In this document: piece by piece, positions 46,072 to 54,472 of the stretch
How positions within the stretch are numbered: the stretch's first letter is position 1
Layout: each line of letters begins with the position of its first letter
Assembly: GCF_937981445.1 (NCBI RefSeq)
Contig: NZ_CALJON010000051.1
Coordinates: forward strand, 44,847-108,846
Source of the DNA: an uncultured Veillonella sp.
GTDB taxonomy: Bacteria > Bacillota > Negativicutes > Veillonellales > Veillonellaceae
Direction of reading: 5' to 3'
DNA: 64,000 nucleotides
Position numbers and translations under genes: made by a program
The notes under the pieces: model-generated
The model's input: only the letters and a program-made list of their open reading frames with translations
What the model was told of the DNA's origin: nothing
The model's database searches: none

Positions 46072-47019
46072 TTGATTAGCTTCTTAAACTTAAAATACTT
46101 TCTTGTTCTCACAAGTGAATTAAATTTCAACAATGCAGCTAAAAAACTTCATATTACCCAACAGTCCCTCAGTGGTCACATCAAAAAAATCGAAAGTGAC
46201 CTAGGCATTTCCCTGTTTGAATATGGTCCGCCTTTGAAAATTACGCCAGCAGGCATTATCCTAAAAAGTTATGCCCAAGATATTTTGGAGAAGCAACAAA
46301 ATCTAGAAGATGCTATTTGGACCTTGAAAAATATGATGCCTGCGTCCATCACCATTGGTACCACCTACGCGAGAGGACAGTATTTATTACCACCAATTAT
46401 TACAGAATTTCAAAAGCGCTATCCCTTAACCAAGGTCACCTTATTTGAAGGCACCACACCAGAAGTCAATGAAGCTTTAATGCAAGGAAAAGTGGAACTA
46501 TCTATTGGCTATGCAATTAAAAATCAGCCAAATATTAAAACGATTCCTTTGTATAAAGATCCCATTTACCTAGTAATTGCCAGAAAAATATTAGAAGCTC
46601 ATTATCCCAATAAAAGTTATATTACTAACTACCAAGCAGATCCTGATTTTGTGTTTGATATTATTAAAACCTGCCCCTTCATTACCCTTACGGATAATAC
46701 TTTAATAGGGCAATTTAACGCTAAATTCTTAGCCAGCCATAATCTCAAACCTAATGTAGCCTTAACCTTGCGCAATGTTGGCACCATGATGGCCATGTGC
46801 CATTTTGGCATGGGCTTTATGTTTTGCCCTGAAACACTGATTAATTGCAGTGCCTATCCGTTCGGCGACAAGCATATAGTCTTGCCACTCCCTCATCAAG
46901 AGCCGCGACAAATCGCCATAAATTACATATCTAGCCTTCATCAAAATGAGGCCATTAATGCCTTCATAAAAATCACAAAAGAAGCCCTTAGCCATGGCGT
47001 GCCAACTATAATCTATTAG
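46072..47019 (+). CDS. LysR-family transcriptional regulator
   Basis: A 315-residue regulator with the N-terminal LysR helix-turn-helix (FLVLTSELNFNNAAKKLHITQQSLSGHIKKIE, about 10-42) and a periplasmic-binding-like effector domain from about residue 90. The start codon is TTG at 46072, preceded by AAGGAGG at 7 nt; no ATG fits. Divergent from the DcuC-family/cyuA genes, which it most likely controls in response to the transported or degraded substrate. Confidence 0.92.
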   Translation: MISFLNLKYFLVLTSELNFNNAAKKLHITQQSLSGHIKKIESDLGISLFEYGPPLKITPAGIILKSYAQDILEKQQNLEDAIWTLKNMMPASITIGTTYARGQYLLPPIITEFQKRYPLTKVTLFEGTTPEVNEALMQGKVELSIGYAIKNQPNIKTIPLYKDPIYLVIARKILEAHYPNKSYITNYQADPDFVFDIIKTCPFITLTDNTLIGQFNAKFLASHNLKPNVALTLRNVGTMMAMCHFGMGFMFCPETLINCSAYPFGDKHIVLPLPHQEPRQIAINYISSLHQNEAINAFIKITKEALSHGVPTIIY

Positions 47020-47031
47020 CAACTAGTCAAT

Positions 47032-48207
47032 TTATATGCGAAGTTCGCCTGCTGGCGATTTTGTTAAAACTTCATACCCTGTTGGAGTGATTAAGACAGT
47101 ATCTGAGTGTCTTACGCCACCCCAAGAAGGATCCATTACACCTGGCTCGATGCTTATAATCATGCCAGGTTTTATTTTGCCCTCATTACTTGCATTAATG
47201 GACAATGCTTCATGGGCCGAAGTCCCTATGCCATGCCCAATGCGACCAGGTAAAATATGAGCAAAACCGGCTACGCTAAAACATTCCGCTGCTACATGAT
47301 ATAGATCACGAATTGGCACATTAGGTCGCAATGCCTTAAACACGTTCTGCCGCGCCTTTAACATAGCTAAATAAGCGACTTCTCTAGTCCCACTAACGGA
47401 TCCGACTAAAATGGTACGCTCATTTTCTGCATGATACCCATCAAGCTTTGCCCAAGCCATAGGCAAGCTTATATCACCACTTTGAACGCAATAGGCTTTG
47501 GGCGTATCACAGCCATAAGCAATACGTTCATTGGTCAAGCACCAGGCAAATAAGCTATCAATCATACCGCCATCAACCGTGCCATACCCACAGGGCTCAT
47601 AGTCTTTGAACTCGTTTTGCCATAATTGGCGCATAGCATATTGCGCTTCAGTACAAGCTTCCATCTCATTTAGCCCAAGCTGTAAATGATGAATAATTGT
47701 AGTCGTGCCACAATCAGCTAAACGAGCCGCTTTGCGAATCAAGTCAATTTCATACTCATCTTTAATCAATGTTTGCTGGCCAATCAATGGACTAATAGAT
47801 TGAATCTCACAAGGACTCAATATATGTTGTAAAGCTTTATACCATTCTACCGAGATATAATTCAATTCAAGCCCCACCCGTAAATTCTCGCCAGAAACTA
47901 ATTGACGAAGTACATCTAAAGGATCTGCTCCCAGTGATTCAATGCGTCCCCACATACCATACACTTTCACATCTTCCACAGAAGCTTCTTCTTTAGCATG
48001 AGAATAACGAAGAGCTGGTACTAAAAGGAAGGACTCGCCTTCCTTAGTTAGCACAAAAAATACGGGCTTTGAGTTAATAATGGGATTAAAGCCACTGTAA
48101 TACATTACATGCTCTGGCTTAAGCACTAAAACTACATCTAACCCTTCTGAATTCATAAGGTGATGTAATTGCTTAATTCTCTCTTGAAAATATATCTTTT
48201 TATCCAT
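47032..48207 (-). CDS. M24 (pita-bread) family protein lacking metal ligands, creatinase-like
   Basis: A 391-residue protein with an N-terminal creatinase/prolidase domain (1-150) and a C-terminal pita-bread domain. Normal Xaa-Pro peptidases carry five metal ligands D-D-H-E-E. Aligning without gaps, the first Asp is Met250, the second is Glu261 (in YHAENERT), His325 (GRIGHGIG) and Glu354 (SIEPG) are kept, and the last Glu is Ser368 (RHSDTV). It is therefore unlikely to be a standard dinuclear metallopeptidase. Creatinase is a metal-free relative, so an amidino- or C-N-bond hydrolase is possible. AAAGGAGC precedes the ATG. It follows the UroD-family gene by 95 bp on the same strand, suggesting one pathway. 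Convergent with lysR (13-bp gap). Confidence 0.8.
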   Translation of the reverse strand: MDKKIYFQERIKQLHHLMNSEGLDVVLVLKPEHVMYYSGFNPIINSKPVFFVLTKEGESFLLVPALRYSHAKEEASVEDVKVYGMWGRIESLGADPLDVLRQLVSGENLRVGLELNYISVEWYKALQHILSPCEIQSISPLIGQQTLIKDEYEIDLIRKAARLADCGTTTIIHHLQLGLNEMEACTEAQYAMRQLWQNEFKDYEPCGYGTVDGGMIDSLFAWCLTNERIAYGCDTPKAYCVQSGDISLPMAWAKLDGYHAENERTILVGSVSGTREVAYLAMLKARQNVFKALRPNVPIRDLYHVAAECFSVAGFAHILPGRIGHGIGTSAHEALSINASNEGKIKPGMIISIEPGVMDPSWGGVRHSDTVLITPTGYEVLTKSPAGELRI

Positions 48208-48302
48208 CTCAAAGCTCCTTTAGATATCAATTACTGCTTATGGAATCTAAAGTTTATACAAACCTTTTTTCCTCGTTTAATAATTGTACCTTTTCAAGAA
48301 GC

Positions 48303-49301
48303 TTATGCCAATACTATTTTCTCTACTTCATCTTTTACCTTTTTAACAAAAGATAACATCTCTGTATTTAATGGATGTCTAATTACACAACCAGGCGATA
48401 AGATTAAATTACGACCATGTGTTTGCTTGATGGTTTCATAAATTTGGTGACGCACTTCATTTTTATGACCATTGGTAATATCCATACGGTCAATGCCACC
48501 CATAATTGTTTTACCTACAAAGCAGCTAACTTCCTCAACAGATGGTAATGTCTCCCATGCATGCCAATTGAAAATCTGCACTGGATAATCTTTGAGAATA
48601 TCGAACATAATATTAGTACCGTGGGAATGTAAAATATTACACCACCCCTTAGACGCCATTATGAGCTGCGTATCATAAGGAGCACCAAACTCTTTATAGC
48701 AGCTCTCGTCACAAATCTGATACGAAGACATTTGAGAAGCTAGGAAAATCCCATCCGCTCCGAGTTCAATGGTACGCTCTACTAACTTAACCGTGGTCTT
48801 AGTAATTTCTTTTAGGGCTTCATGAATTTGAGGACCATATCCTTGTGCTATATAGTCAAGTACCTTACCGCCACATAATTTATTAGCTGTTGTCATAGGA
48901 CTAAATACAGTAAATACAACGGGTACCTCTTCACCTTTTAAACGCTCTAGTAAATCATGTAAATACGTAAGCTCTCGTTTTAGAGCGCCCTTTTCAATGG
49001 ACACTTCTTTAATCGTAAGCCAGTCGTCAGCACATTTAATGGGCGTACTAATTACTTTAGCAACGCCACCTTTGGCCACGTCCGAAAAATCAATTTCACA
49101 GCCAAAATCTTCCACACTGTACATACCATTATTCATAGTTTTAACGATGTCTACATCATAGGCCTTATAAAAATCATAAGTCCGTTGTACAATAGCAGGC
49201 ACATCCCGATCTACATCAGGCATATGGCTCCATATAGCATATGGAATGGACTTAAGTTTTTCGCCACGTATGGCAGCTTTAACTAGTTCTTTTTTAGTCA
49301 T
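48303..49301 (-). CDS. Uroporphyrinogen decarboxylase-family (MtaA/MtbA-like) protein
   Basis: A 332-residue TIM-barrel protein of the UroD superfamily. It lacks haem-pathway neighbours. LHSHGTN (His225, His227) and SPGCVIRHP (Cys305) match the zinc site area of corrinoid-dependent methyltransferases such as MtaA, where H-x-C and a distal Cys bind zinc; here Cys is replaced by His. A methyl-transfer role on a methylated compound is thus inferred, but no corrinoid protein is encoded nearby. ATG 49301 follows AGGGGG; the frame extends to 49394 without a ribosome site. The structured element at 49450-49544 lies upstream. Confidence 0.75.
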   Translation of the reverse strand: MTKKELVKAAIRGEKLKSIPYAIWSHMPDVDRDVPAIVQRTYDFYKAYDVDIVKTMNNGMYSVEDFGCEIDFSDVAKGGVAKVISTPIKCADDWLTIKEVSIEKGALKRELTYLHDLLERLKGEEVPVVFTVFSPMTTANKLCGGKVLDYIAQGYGPQIHEALKEITKTTVKLVERTIELGADGIFLASQMSSYQICDESCYKEFGAPYDTQLIMASKGWCNILHSHGTNIMFDILKDYPVQIFNWHAWETLPSVEEVSCFVGKTIMGGIDRMDITNGHKNEVRHQIYETIKQTHGRNLILSPGCVIRHPLNTEMLSFVKKVKDEVEKIVLA

Positions 49302-49449
49302 AAGCGTTTCCCCCTTTAAATACACTCTAAATTCTGTATACCTAATTACCTCTAAAACTATAAACTTTCCTACTTTAATAATAGGTTTTTTCAAAAAAAC
49401 CGTCTAACTGTTATTTATAGTCTAGCCACAGGTAAATACCTGTTAAAAA

Positions 49450-49544
49450 AGCACCATCCCCTTAGGTTATTTTTCATGTAATAGCTCAATTATGCCCGAT
49501 ATAGCAGCGCTAATTACAATAAATAACCATTTGGAAATGGTGCT
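49450..49544 (-). terminator. Three-helix terminator-like RNA upstream of the UroD-family gene
   Basis: AGCACCAT/ATGGTGCT outer helix followed on the minus strand by TTTTTT; a second helix GGTTATTT (49465-49472)/AAATAACC (49521-49528); a third GTAATAGC (49478-49485)/GCT-a-ATTAC (49509-49517). It could be the smr terminator or a regulatory attenuator for the gene starting 150 nt downstream. Confidence 0.6.
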
Positions 49545-49624
49545 TATATAAAGTATTTGATTGTTGACTTATTACTTTTTCTTACGATATAGACTTATTT
49601 ATTAATTAAGTAATATATATCTTA

Positions 49625-49954
49625 TTAATGTGCAGGTCCTTTTAAGTTTAATAAAACAACGCCCACGACAATGAGTCCAATGCCAGCCACAGCAGTCATA
49701 GAAAGTTCTTCTTTCCAAAGAACAACCCCTAATAAGGCCGTAAGCGCCGTACCTACACCAGCTTACACCGCATAAGCGATGCTAAGTGGCAAGGATAAAA
49801 GAGCGCGCCCCATGGCAAAGAAAGATAAGCTCATGCCCAAAACAAAGATAATGCTAGGCACTACACGAGTGAACCCAGCAGACAATTTCAACATAGATGT
49901 AGAAAAAATCTCTACTGCAATGGCAATCGCCAATAATATGTAACCTGTTAACAT
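49625..49954 (-). pseudogene. SMR multidrug efflux gene interrupted by an in-frame stop
   Basis: A small multidrug resistance (EmrE/SugE type) reading frame of 109 residues if read through. Glu15 (matching EmrE Glu14) and four hydrophobic helices are intact. Codon 64 is TAA (minus strand 49765-49763) exactly where EmrE has the invariant Trp63 in AYAxWxGVG; downstream the same frame continues GVGTALTALLGVVLWKEELS to LNLKGPAH. Two base changes would be needed from TGG. The 63-residue product would lack helices 3-4. ATG 49954 with GGAGG upstream. It follows marR, which would have controlled it. Confidence 0.85.
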
Positions 49955-50045
49955 TATATCCTCCATGTATTAAAATTTTACGTTAACCCATTTATCAATC
50001 TTGTAGACTCATCATATATGCCGATTTTATAGACTTAGCACATAT

Positions 50046-50117
50046 ATTAACTTTATTAACTTTATTAACTTTATTAACTCTATTAACTTTATTAACTTTA
50101 TTAACTTTATTAACTTA
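50046..50117. repeat. 9-bp simple repeat, 8 copies, between marR and smr
   Basis: ATTAACTTT repeated about eight times, with one CTC variant. Two 25-bp TCAGCTTTAT units follow to 50170. A repeat of this kind can change copy number easily. Confidence 0.9.
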
Positions 50118-50180
50118 ATATATATCAGCTTTATAGATTAGCAAATAAATCAGCTTTATTGACTTGGCAAATCCACTAAT

Positions 50181-50627
50181 TTATTTTTCAAATTTAGCGC
50201 TTTCTTGGGAAAACTGCGTTAAAAATTGGTGCATCGTATCTAGCATTGATTCAATACGATGTGTTCCAATGGTATCTAAGGACTTACTTTCAATCGTTTC
50301 TAACTCTTCCATGTGAGGTCCAATAACATCACGCCCTTTGGGAGTTAAACGCATCAACTTTTCCCTTTTATCAGCCAGCGGTACATCATAGCTAATATAC
50401 CCTTCGCGTTCCATCTCTTTACAAATCGTGGATAAGGTTTGCTTTGAAATCCCCCACTCACGACATACTTGACTCTGTGTGGCCCATTCTTGATAGTGCA
50501 ATGTATAAAAAATAGCCACTTTATTATAAGTCAATCCATGACGCTTCGCCCACTGACTATATAATTCATTTAATTGTCCAAAATAACTGCCTATCGCTAA
50601 CACTTGCTCATGATATAAGTGCTTCAT
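50181..50627 (-). CDS. MarR-family transcriptional regulator
   Basis: A 148-residue winged-helix regulator: WATQSQVCREWGISKQTLSTICKEMEREGYI (about 48-80) is the DNA-reading unit, followed by the wing DKREKLMRLTPKG. ATG 50627 is preferred because GGGGAGG sits 6 nt away; the ATG at 50633 touches it. It precedes the broken SMR pump gene on the same strand and likely regulates it and itself through the inverted TTCGTACTATAA sites at 50651-50728. Confidence 0.9.
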   Translation of the reverse strand: MKHLYHEQVLAIGSYFGQLNELYSQWAKRHGLTYNKVAIFYTLHYQEWATQSQVCREWGISKQTLSTICKEMEREGYISYDVPLADKREKLMRLTPKGRDVIGPHMEELETIESKSLDTIGTHRIESMLDTMHQFLTQFSQESAKFEK

Positions 50628-50650
50628 AAGCATCCTCCCCTTAGTCCTAA

Positions 50651-50728
50651 TTCGTACTATAACTTTCTACAGGAATTATTATAGTACAAAATCGGACCAA
50701 TGTAAAGAGGTATGATTTCGTACTATAA
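50651..50728. promoter_or_regulatory. Triple TTCGTACTATAA operator for MarR
   Basis: GTACTATAA at 50654-50662 and its inverse TTATAGTAC at 50679-50687, plus a third direct copy TTCGTACTATAA around 50717-50728, directly upstream of marR. Confidence 0.6.
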
Positions 50729-50756
50729 AACTTTTTTTATTTTTATAAAAAAGCAA

Positions 50757-50786
50757 AAAGCAGTCCCTATAAAAAGGGACTGCTTT
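50757..50786 (-). terminator. Terminator after the isochorismatase-family gene
   Basis: AAAGCAGTCCCT / AGGGACTGCTTT stem with a 6-nt loop; on the minus strand TTTTTGCTTTTTT follows. Confidence 0.8.
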
Positions 50787-50804
50787 ACTATAATTATTTG
50801 CTTC

Positions 50805-50965
50805 CAACCTTCATATATAGCTGCAATCTGCAAGCCTTCACAATGAAAAGGCAGATCTACTTTATTAACTTATTTAACTATATGCTACGAGCCTTCATTA
50901 TCAAAAGAGGCGTTCACATTGTTAACTTATTTAACTATAATTTGGCACGCCTTCATCGTGGTCAA
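50805..50965. repeat. 57-bp imperfect repeats echoing the hydrolase gene 3' end
   Basis: TTAACTTATTTAACTATA occurs at 50865 and 50922; each is followed by a GCCTTCA block, and a partial third copy starts near 50808. The copy at 50922 runs into the coding end (stop at 50927). Confidence 0.8.
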
Positions 50966-51457
50966 CGCCGCTTCATGAGACTCCGTAGTCACACCAGCAC
51001 AACAAGATGCATCTACTGTAACAGGTACTTCTGGTAAAAAGGCTTTGAGCAACATAGCATTAGACACTACACAAATATCGGTGCACAGACCAACTAGTTC
51101 AATAGAGTCAATGCCTTCCATATCGTTGAAATCGCGTAAGTCTTCTGCCAATTCTACAGAGCCAAATTGGCCTTTGCAATATACATGTTCTGCCGTAATA
51201 GGGCGTGCTGCTATAATGTCTGGCGCCAACTGCCACCCTTCAGTGCCTTCAATACAATGAGGAACAGGCAAATGTGTGCCTTCTTGGGTCTTTAAATAAT
51301 TCTCTTCATGCGTATCCAAGGTGTAATAGATAGACCCTTCAAAAGTCTGTATCTTTTTCACTACCTTGCTCACAATATCTTGGGCTTCTGCAGAACCTAA
51401 AGCACCTGAAATAAAATCATTTTGCATATCTACTACAATAAGTACTTTATGTCCCAT
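50927..51457 (-). CDS. Isochorismatase-family hydrolase (nicotinamidase-like)
   Basis: A 176-residue cysteine hydrolase. The catalytic triad is visible: Asp10 in VVDMQNDF, Lys in YCKGQFGS (near 94) and Cys in VGLCTDICV (near 126), with the cis-peptide before it. Deamidation of nicotinamide for NAD salvage is the likely activity; other amidase substrates are possible. GGAGGG precedes the ATG. It is followed by the echo repeats and its terminator. Confidence 0.88.
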   Translation of the reverse strand: MGHKVLIVVDMQNDFISGALGSAEAQDIVSKVVKKIQTFEGSIYYTLDTHEENYLKTQEGTHLPVPHCIEGTEGWQLAPDIIAARPITAEHVYCKGQFGSVELAEDLRDFNDMEGIDSIELVGLCTDICVVSNAMLLKAFLPEVPVTVDASCCAGVTTESHEAALTTMKACQIIVK

Positions 51458-51546
51458 AAAGCCCTCCTATATGTTTCACCATTACTATAAGTAACATATA
51501 AAATGTTATATAACGTAAAATCGAACAGATTTTATAAGTAAAAAAT

Positions 51547-51642
51547 GAATCGTTTTATAAATAAACTCTAATTCGTTTTTATAAATAACATCTAATTCGT
51601 TTTTGTAAATAACATCTTATTCATTTTACTTAGTTTATCACT
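51547..51642. repeat. 24-bp tandem repeat, 3-4 copies
   Basis: Units ATTCGTTTTTATAAATAACATCTA at 51547, 51571, 51595; a weak fourth at 51619 overlaps the stop of the neighbouring reductase gene. Confidence 0.8.
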
Positions 51643-52352
51643 TTATAGCGAATCCATAAAGAGCCACCTGATTGAACCTTTACTTCAATCAATTTAAAGC
51701 GCTTAGGTGTATCCGTAGCAAGACCCTCTGGGGCCGCAAATAAAGCGGGCGTCTTCATAGAACCATCAGCCGATGCTGCTATAACAACGCTGAGTTCATC
51801 GCAAAGACCAGCTTGAATGAAAGTCCAATTGACGATGCCACCGCCGCCTAACATTAAGGTTTCAATGCCAAATAGGTCTTTTAATTTCTTTACTACCAAA
51901 GGTGCATCAATAGTATCTTTACCAGCAATAATATAAGGAATTTGTAATTTTCGTAAAAACGCCTTATAGGCATTACTTACCTTCTCCGTCAAAACTTCCA
52001 AAACTTGCGCCTTAGCCCCTGCATACTCAATGGTATTAGTAGTCCAACCTAATTTACCAGATCCATCAACATTTACATAGAAAAAGCGCTCTGTTTTAGG
52101 CAGTACAAAATCCCCTTCTGGTACAGTTAGCGCCTGTTCATCTAATTCGGGTTTCTTATAAAAGGTAAAATTATCATCCGTTGTAATGCGCCCACACATC
52201 CAAGCATCGGCCTGGTAAAATGGTTCCGCCCCAAAGACGATATTATCAAACACCTCACCAGCCTTAATACCTTCTGGCGTATCAAAAAAATTACCCATAA
52301 TCTTACCATCTAATGATGTAAGCATATGACAAAACATATATGGTCGTTCCAT
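51630..52352 (-). CDS. RibD C-terminal-domain (DHFR-like) reductase
   Basis: A 240-residue stand-alone reductase of the RibD-C/dihydrofolate reductase-like fold. SLDGKI near residue 12, MCGRITTDD near 51 and the NADPH loop LMLGGGGIVNWTFIQAGLCDEL near 168-190 are typical. The deaminase domain of true riboflavin RibD is absent, so the substrate is unknown. ATG 52352 has AAGGGG upstream; the frame extends to 52409 without support. Confidence 0.8.
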   Translation of the reverse strand: MERPYMFCHMLTSLDGKIMGNFFDTPEGIKAGEVFDNIVFGAEPFYQADAWMCGRITTDDNFTFYKKPELDEQALTVPEGDFVLPKTERFFYVNVDGSGKLGWTTNTIEYAGAKAQVLEVLTEKVSNAYKAFLRKLQIPYIIAGKDTIDAPLVVKKLKDLFGIETLMLGGGGIVNWTFIQAGLCDELSVVIAASADGSMKTPALFAAPEGLATDTPKRFKLIEVKVQSGGSLWIRYKVIN

Positions 52353-52374
52353 AATAGCACCCCTTCTATAAGGA

Positions 52375-52400
52375 AAGCACCCCACAAGGAGTGCTTTCTC
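52375..52400 (-). terminator. Hairpin between the alcohol dehydrogenase and reductase genes
   Basis: GAAAGCAC / GTGCTTTC stem, 10-nt loop, 28 nt after the dehydrogenase stop; only a weak T-run follows. Confidence 0.5.
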
Positions 52401-52427
52401 TATTACCATACCAATTACTCAATTTAA

Positions 52428-53594
52428 TTATAAACTAGCGCGTAGTACATCCACCACTTCATCACGAGTTAGCTTTTTATAGCCCCCTTCAAGAATGAAA
52501 GTCGCATCAGCAATGCCTTCAATCATATCTGGAGTAGCACCGAGGTCAGTTAAGTTCATAACTACGCCAATTTCTTTCATGTATGCTTCCATGGCATCAA
52601 GTCCTGCAAGAGCCACTTCTTCGTCAGATTTGCCAGCTGGATCTACATTCCATACATTCATAGCATAACGTTTAAATTTAGGAAGTCCTTCTTTTAAAAT
52701 ATGTTTATAGTAAGGTAAGGATACAGCAGCCAAAGTCATGCCATGAGTGGCATCCGTATACGCCCCTACAGCTTGGCCCAACATATGAACCATCCAGTCC
52801 CCTGGTTTCCCCATGTGAGTGAAAGTATTAAGCGCCCAAGTAGCGGTCCACATAATATTGCTGCGCGCTTCATAATCCTTAGGATTTACTACAGCAACAC
52901 GAGCACTATGAATTAAGGAACGCAATAAACCTTCAATAACATAATCTGATGTATTATCATCCTTGCCAGAGAAGTATTGTTCTAGTAAATGGGACATAAT
53001 GTCGAAGAGCCCAGCAACCATTTGGTATTTTGGCAATGTATACGTGTAAATTGGGTCCAAAATAGAGAATTTAGGGAATACATTAGGACCAAAAACATGG
53101 CCAATTTTTAATTTTTTGTCATGATTTGTAATAACAGAGCCACCATTCATTTCAGAACCAGTCCCTACCATAGTAAGCACTGTGCCCACTGGTACAATGT
53201 CGCAAGATACATCTTCCATGCGTTCAAAATATTTTTCCCATGGATCTTCTTCGCAATGAATGGATACAGATACCGCTTTTGCATAGTCAATTACAGAACC
53301 ACCGCCAACAGCTAAAATAAAATCAGCTTTGCCAGCTCTTGCACGTGCTACCCCTTCATTGAGCTTATCAGATGTAGGATTAGACATAACGCCTGCATCC
53401 TCTACAATTATTTTACCATGAGCTTTTAAAATTGCTACTACTTTATCGTAAAGGCCAGACTTTTTAATGGAGCCACCGCCATATACTAATAATACATTAT
53501 CACCAAACTTAGGTAATTCTTGATTTAATGCTTCTAAAGAATTTTCACCAAAATGAATTCGTGTAGGATTTTCATACGTAAAAGTGCCTAACAT
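52428..53594 (-). CDS. Iron-containing alcohol dehydrogenase (butanol dehydrogenase-like)
   Basis: A 388-residue group III NAD(P)H-dependent alcohol dehydrogenase. GGGSVID (97-103) binds the nucleotide; metal ligands Asp198 and His202 in LFDIMSHLLEQYF, with the later His in the HMGKPGDWMVH and ATHGMT segments. It is of the YqhD/BdhA branch, which reduces aldehydes. ATG 53594 with GAGGAGG is preferred over the longer frame. Upstream are 37-bp repeats and an 18-bp palindrome that may serve regulation. Confidence 0.92.
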   Translation of the reverse strand: MLGTFTYENPTRIHFGENSLEALNQELPKFGDNVLLVYGGGSIKKSGLYDKVVAILKAHGKIIVEDAGVMSNPTSDKLNEGVARARAGKADFILAVGGGSVIDYAKAVSVSIHCEEDPWEKYFERMEDVSCDIVPVGTVLTMVGTGSEMNGGSVITNHDKKLKIGHVFGPNVFPKFSILDPIYTYTLPKYQMVAGLFDIMSHLLEQYFSGKDDNTSDYVIEGLLRSLIHSARVAVVNPKDYEARSNIMWTATWALNTFTHMGKPGDWMVHMLGQAVGAYTDATHGMTLAAVSLPYYKHILKEGLPKFKRYAMNVWNVDPAGKSDEEVALAGLDAMEAYMKEIGVVMNLTDLGATPDMIEGIADATFILEGGYKKLTRDEVVDVLRASL

Positions 53595-53694
53595 AATAAC
53601 CTCCTCAATACTAATCACATAGTATATAAAATACACTCTTTACTACTTTGGGTAGACTTAATAGACTTTATATACTTTTAAAATACATCCTCCA

Positions 53695-53805
53695 GCAATA
53701 CTTAAAGTATCCTTATATAATCTAAGGAACAGTAATGCTTAAAGTATCCTTATATAATCTAAAAATCAGTAATACTTAAAGTACCCTTGTATAATCTAAG
53801 AATAC
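53695..53805. repeat. 37-bp tandem repeat, 3 copies
   Basis: Exact 37-bp period (53695, 53732, 53769), core AATACTTAAAGTATCCTTAT; few differences between copies. Confidence 0.92.
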
Positions 53806-53807
53806 AC

Positions 53808-53825
53808 CTTGAAGTCGACTTCAAG
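53808..53825. promoter_or_regulatory. Perfect 18-bp palindrome next to the 37-bp repeats
   Basis: CTTGAAGTCGACTTCAAG; candidate operator or hairpin between the secreted-protein gene and the alcohol dehydrogenase gene. Confidence 0.45.
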
Positions 53826-53896
53826 TCAACCCCTATAAAGCCGCGCCCATAGTATTTACTAAAACAATCTCTGTAATCTTGTTTTTCCCTGTATCA

Positions 53897-54472
53897 TTAT
53901 TTGTGTTCAAAATTTGTAATACCATCCATGATAATAATACGCGTTACTTTTTTGCCATCATTAGCAAACCAAATACCTTTAATTAACTCACTCGTCATAA
54001 ATAAACGGCCATAAAACCAGCTTGGCTCAGAATATTGATTTGTCCAATTACGAGCCGACACCATCAAAGGCTGACCATATACTTCATATACTCGATCAAT
54101 ACTATCCCCTACAGCAATGCCGCGATAGGTCGTGGCATCACGATTTGAAATCTCTATCATAGTTATATAATCTTCACGTAGCATAGTCGAATATTTAATG
54201 CCCCCGTATTCCACGGACATTAAAGGACCATTACCAGGTAAATAATTCGTCTTAGTCGGAGTTCCCAAACTCTTTATAATATCATTAAATGTTACACCCA
54301 TAGGAACACCAGCCACGGCCAACTCTTTTGCCTCCATATCACTACCATACCAGCGTCCAGGACGAGCTGACTCTGTAATTTGACCATGTACACTTCGCGC
54401 ATCCACCGAAACCACCGCACTTGCACCAACGGCAAACAAAGCGGCCAATACCATTGCTGTAACCTTTTTCAT
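53897..54472 (-). CDS. Secreted protein with two BamE/SmpA-like repeats
   Basis: A 191-residue protein with a cleavable signal peptide (MKKVTAMVLAALFAVGASA, cut near 19-25). Two similar motifs, GVTFNDIIKSLGTPT near 58 and AVGDSIDRVYEVYGQP near 120, look like the helix-turn segment of BamE/SmpA-type folds; I cannot assign a function. Periplasmic or surface location is expected. GAGGAGG precedes the ATG. Confidence 0.75.
   Translation of the reverse strand: MKKVTAMVLAALFAVGASAVVSVDARSVHGQITESARPGRWYGSDMEAKELAVAGVPMGVTFNDIIKSLGTPTKTNYLPGNGPLMSVEYGGIKYSTMLREDYITMIEISNRDATTYRGIAVGDSIDRVYEVYGQPLMVSARNWTNQYSEPSWFYGRLFMTSELIKGIWFANDGKKVTRIIIMDGITNFEHK

Noticed and set aside
47032..48207. Ordinary Xaa-Pro dipeptidase annotation
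   Set aside because: Three of five metal ligands are replaced, so that specific call is not supported.
48303..49301. HemE uroporphyrinogen decarboxylase of haem synthesis
   Set aside because: No hem genes nearby, and the HxHG and PGC motifs resemble the methyltransferase branch instead.
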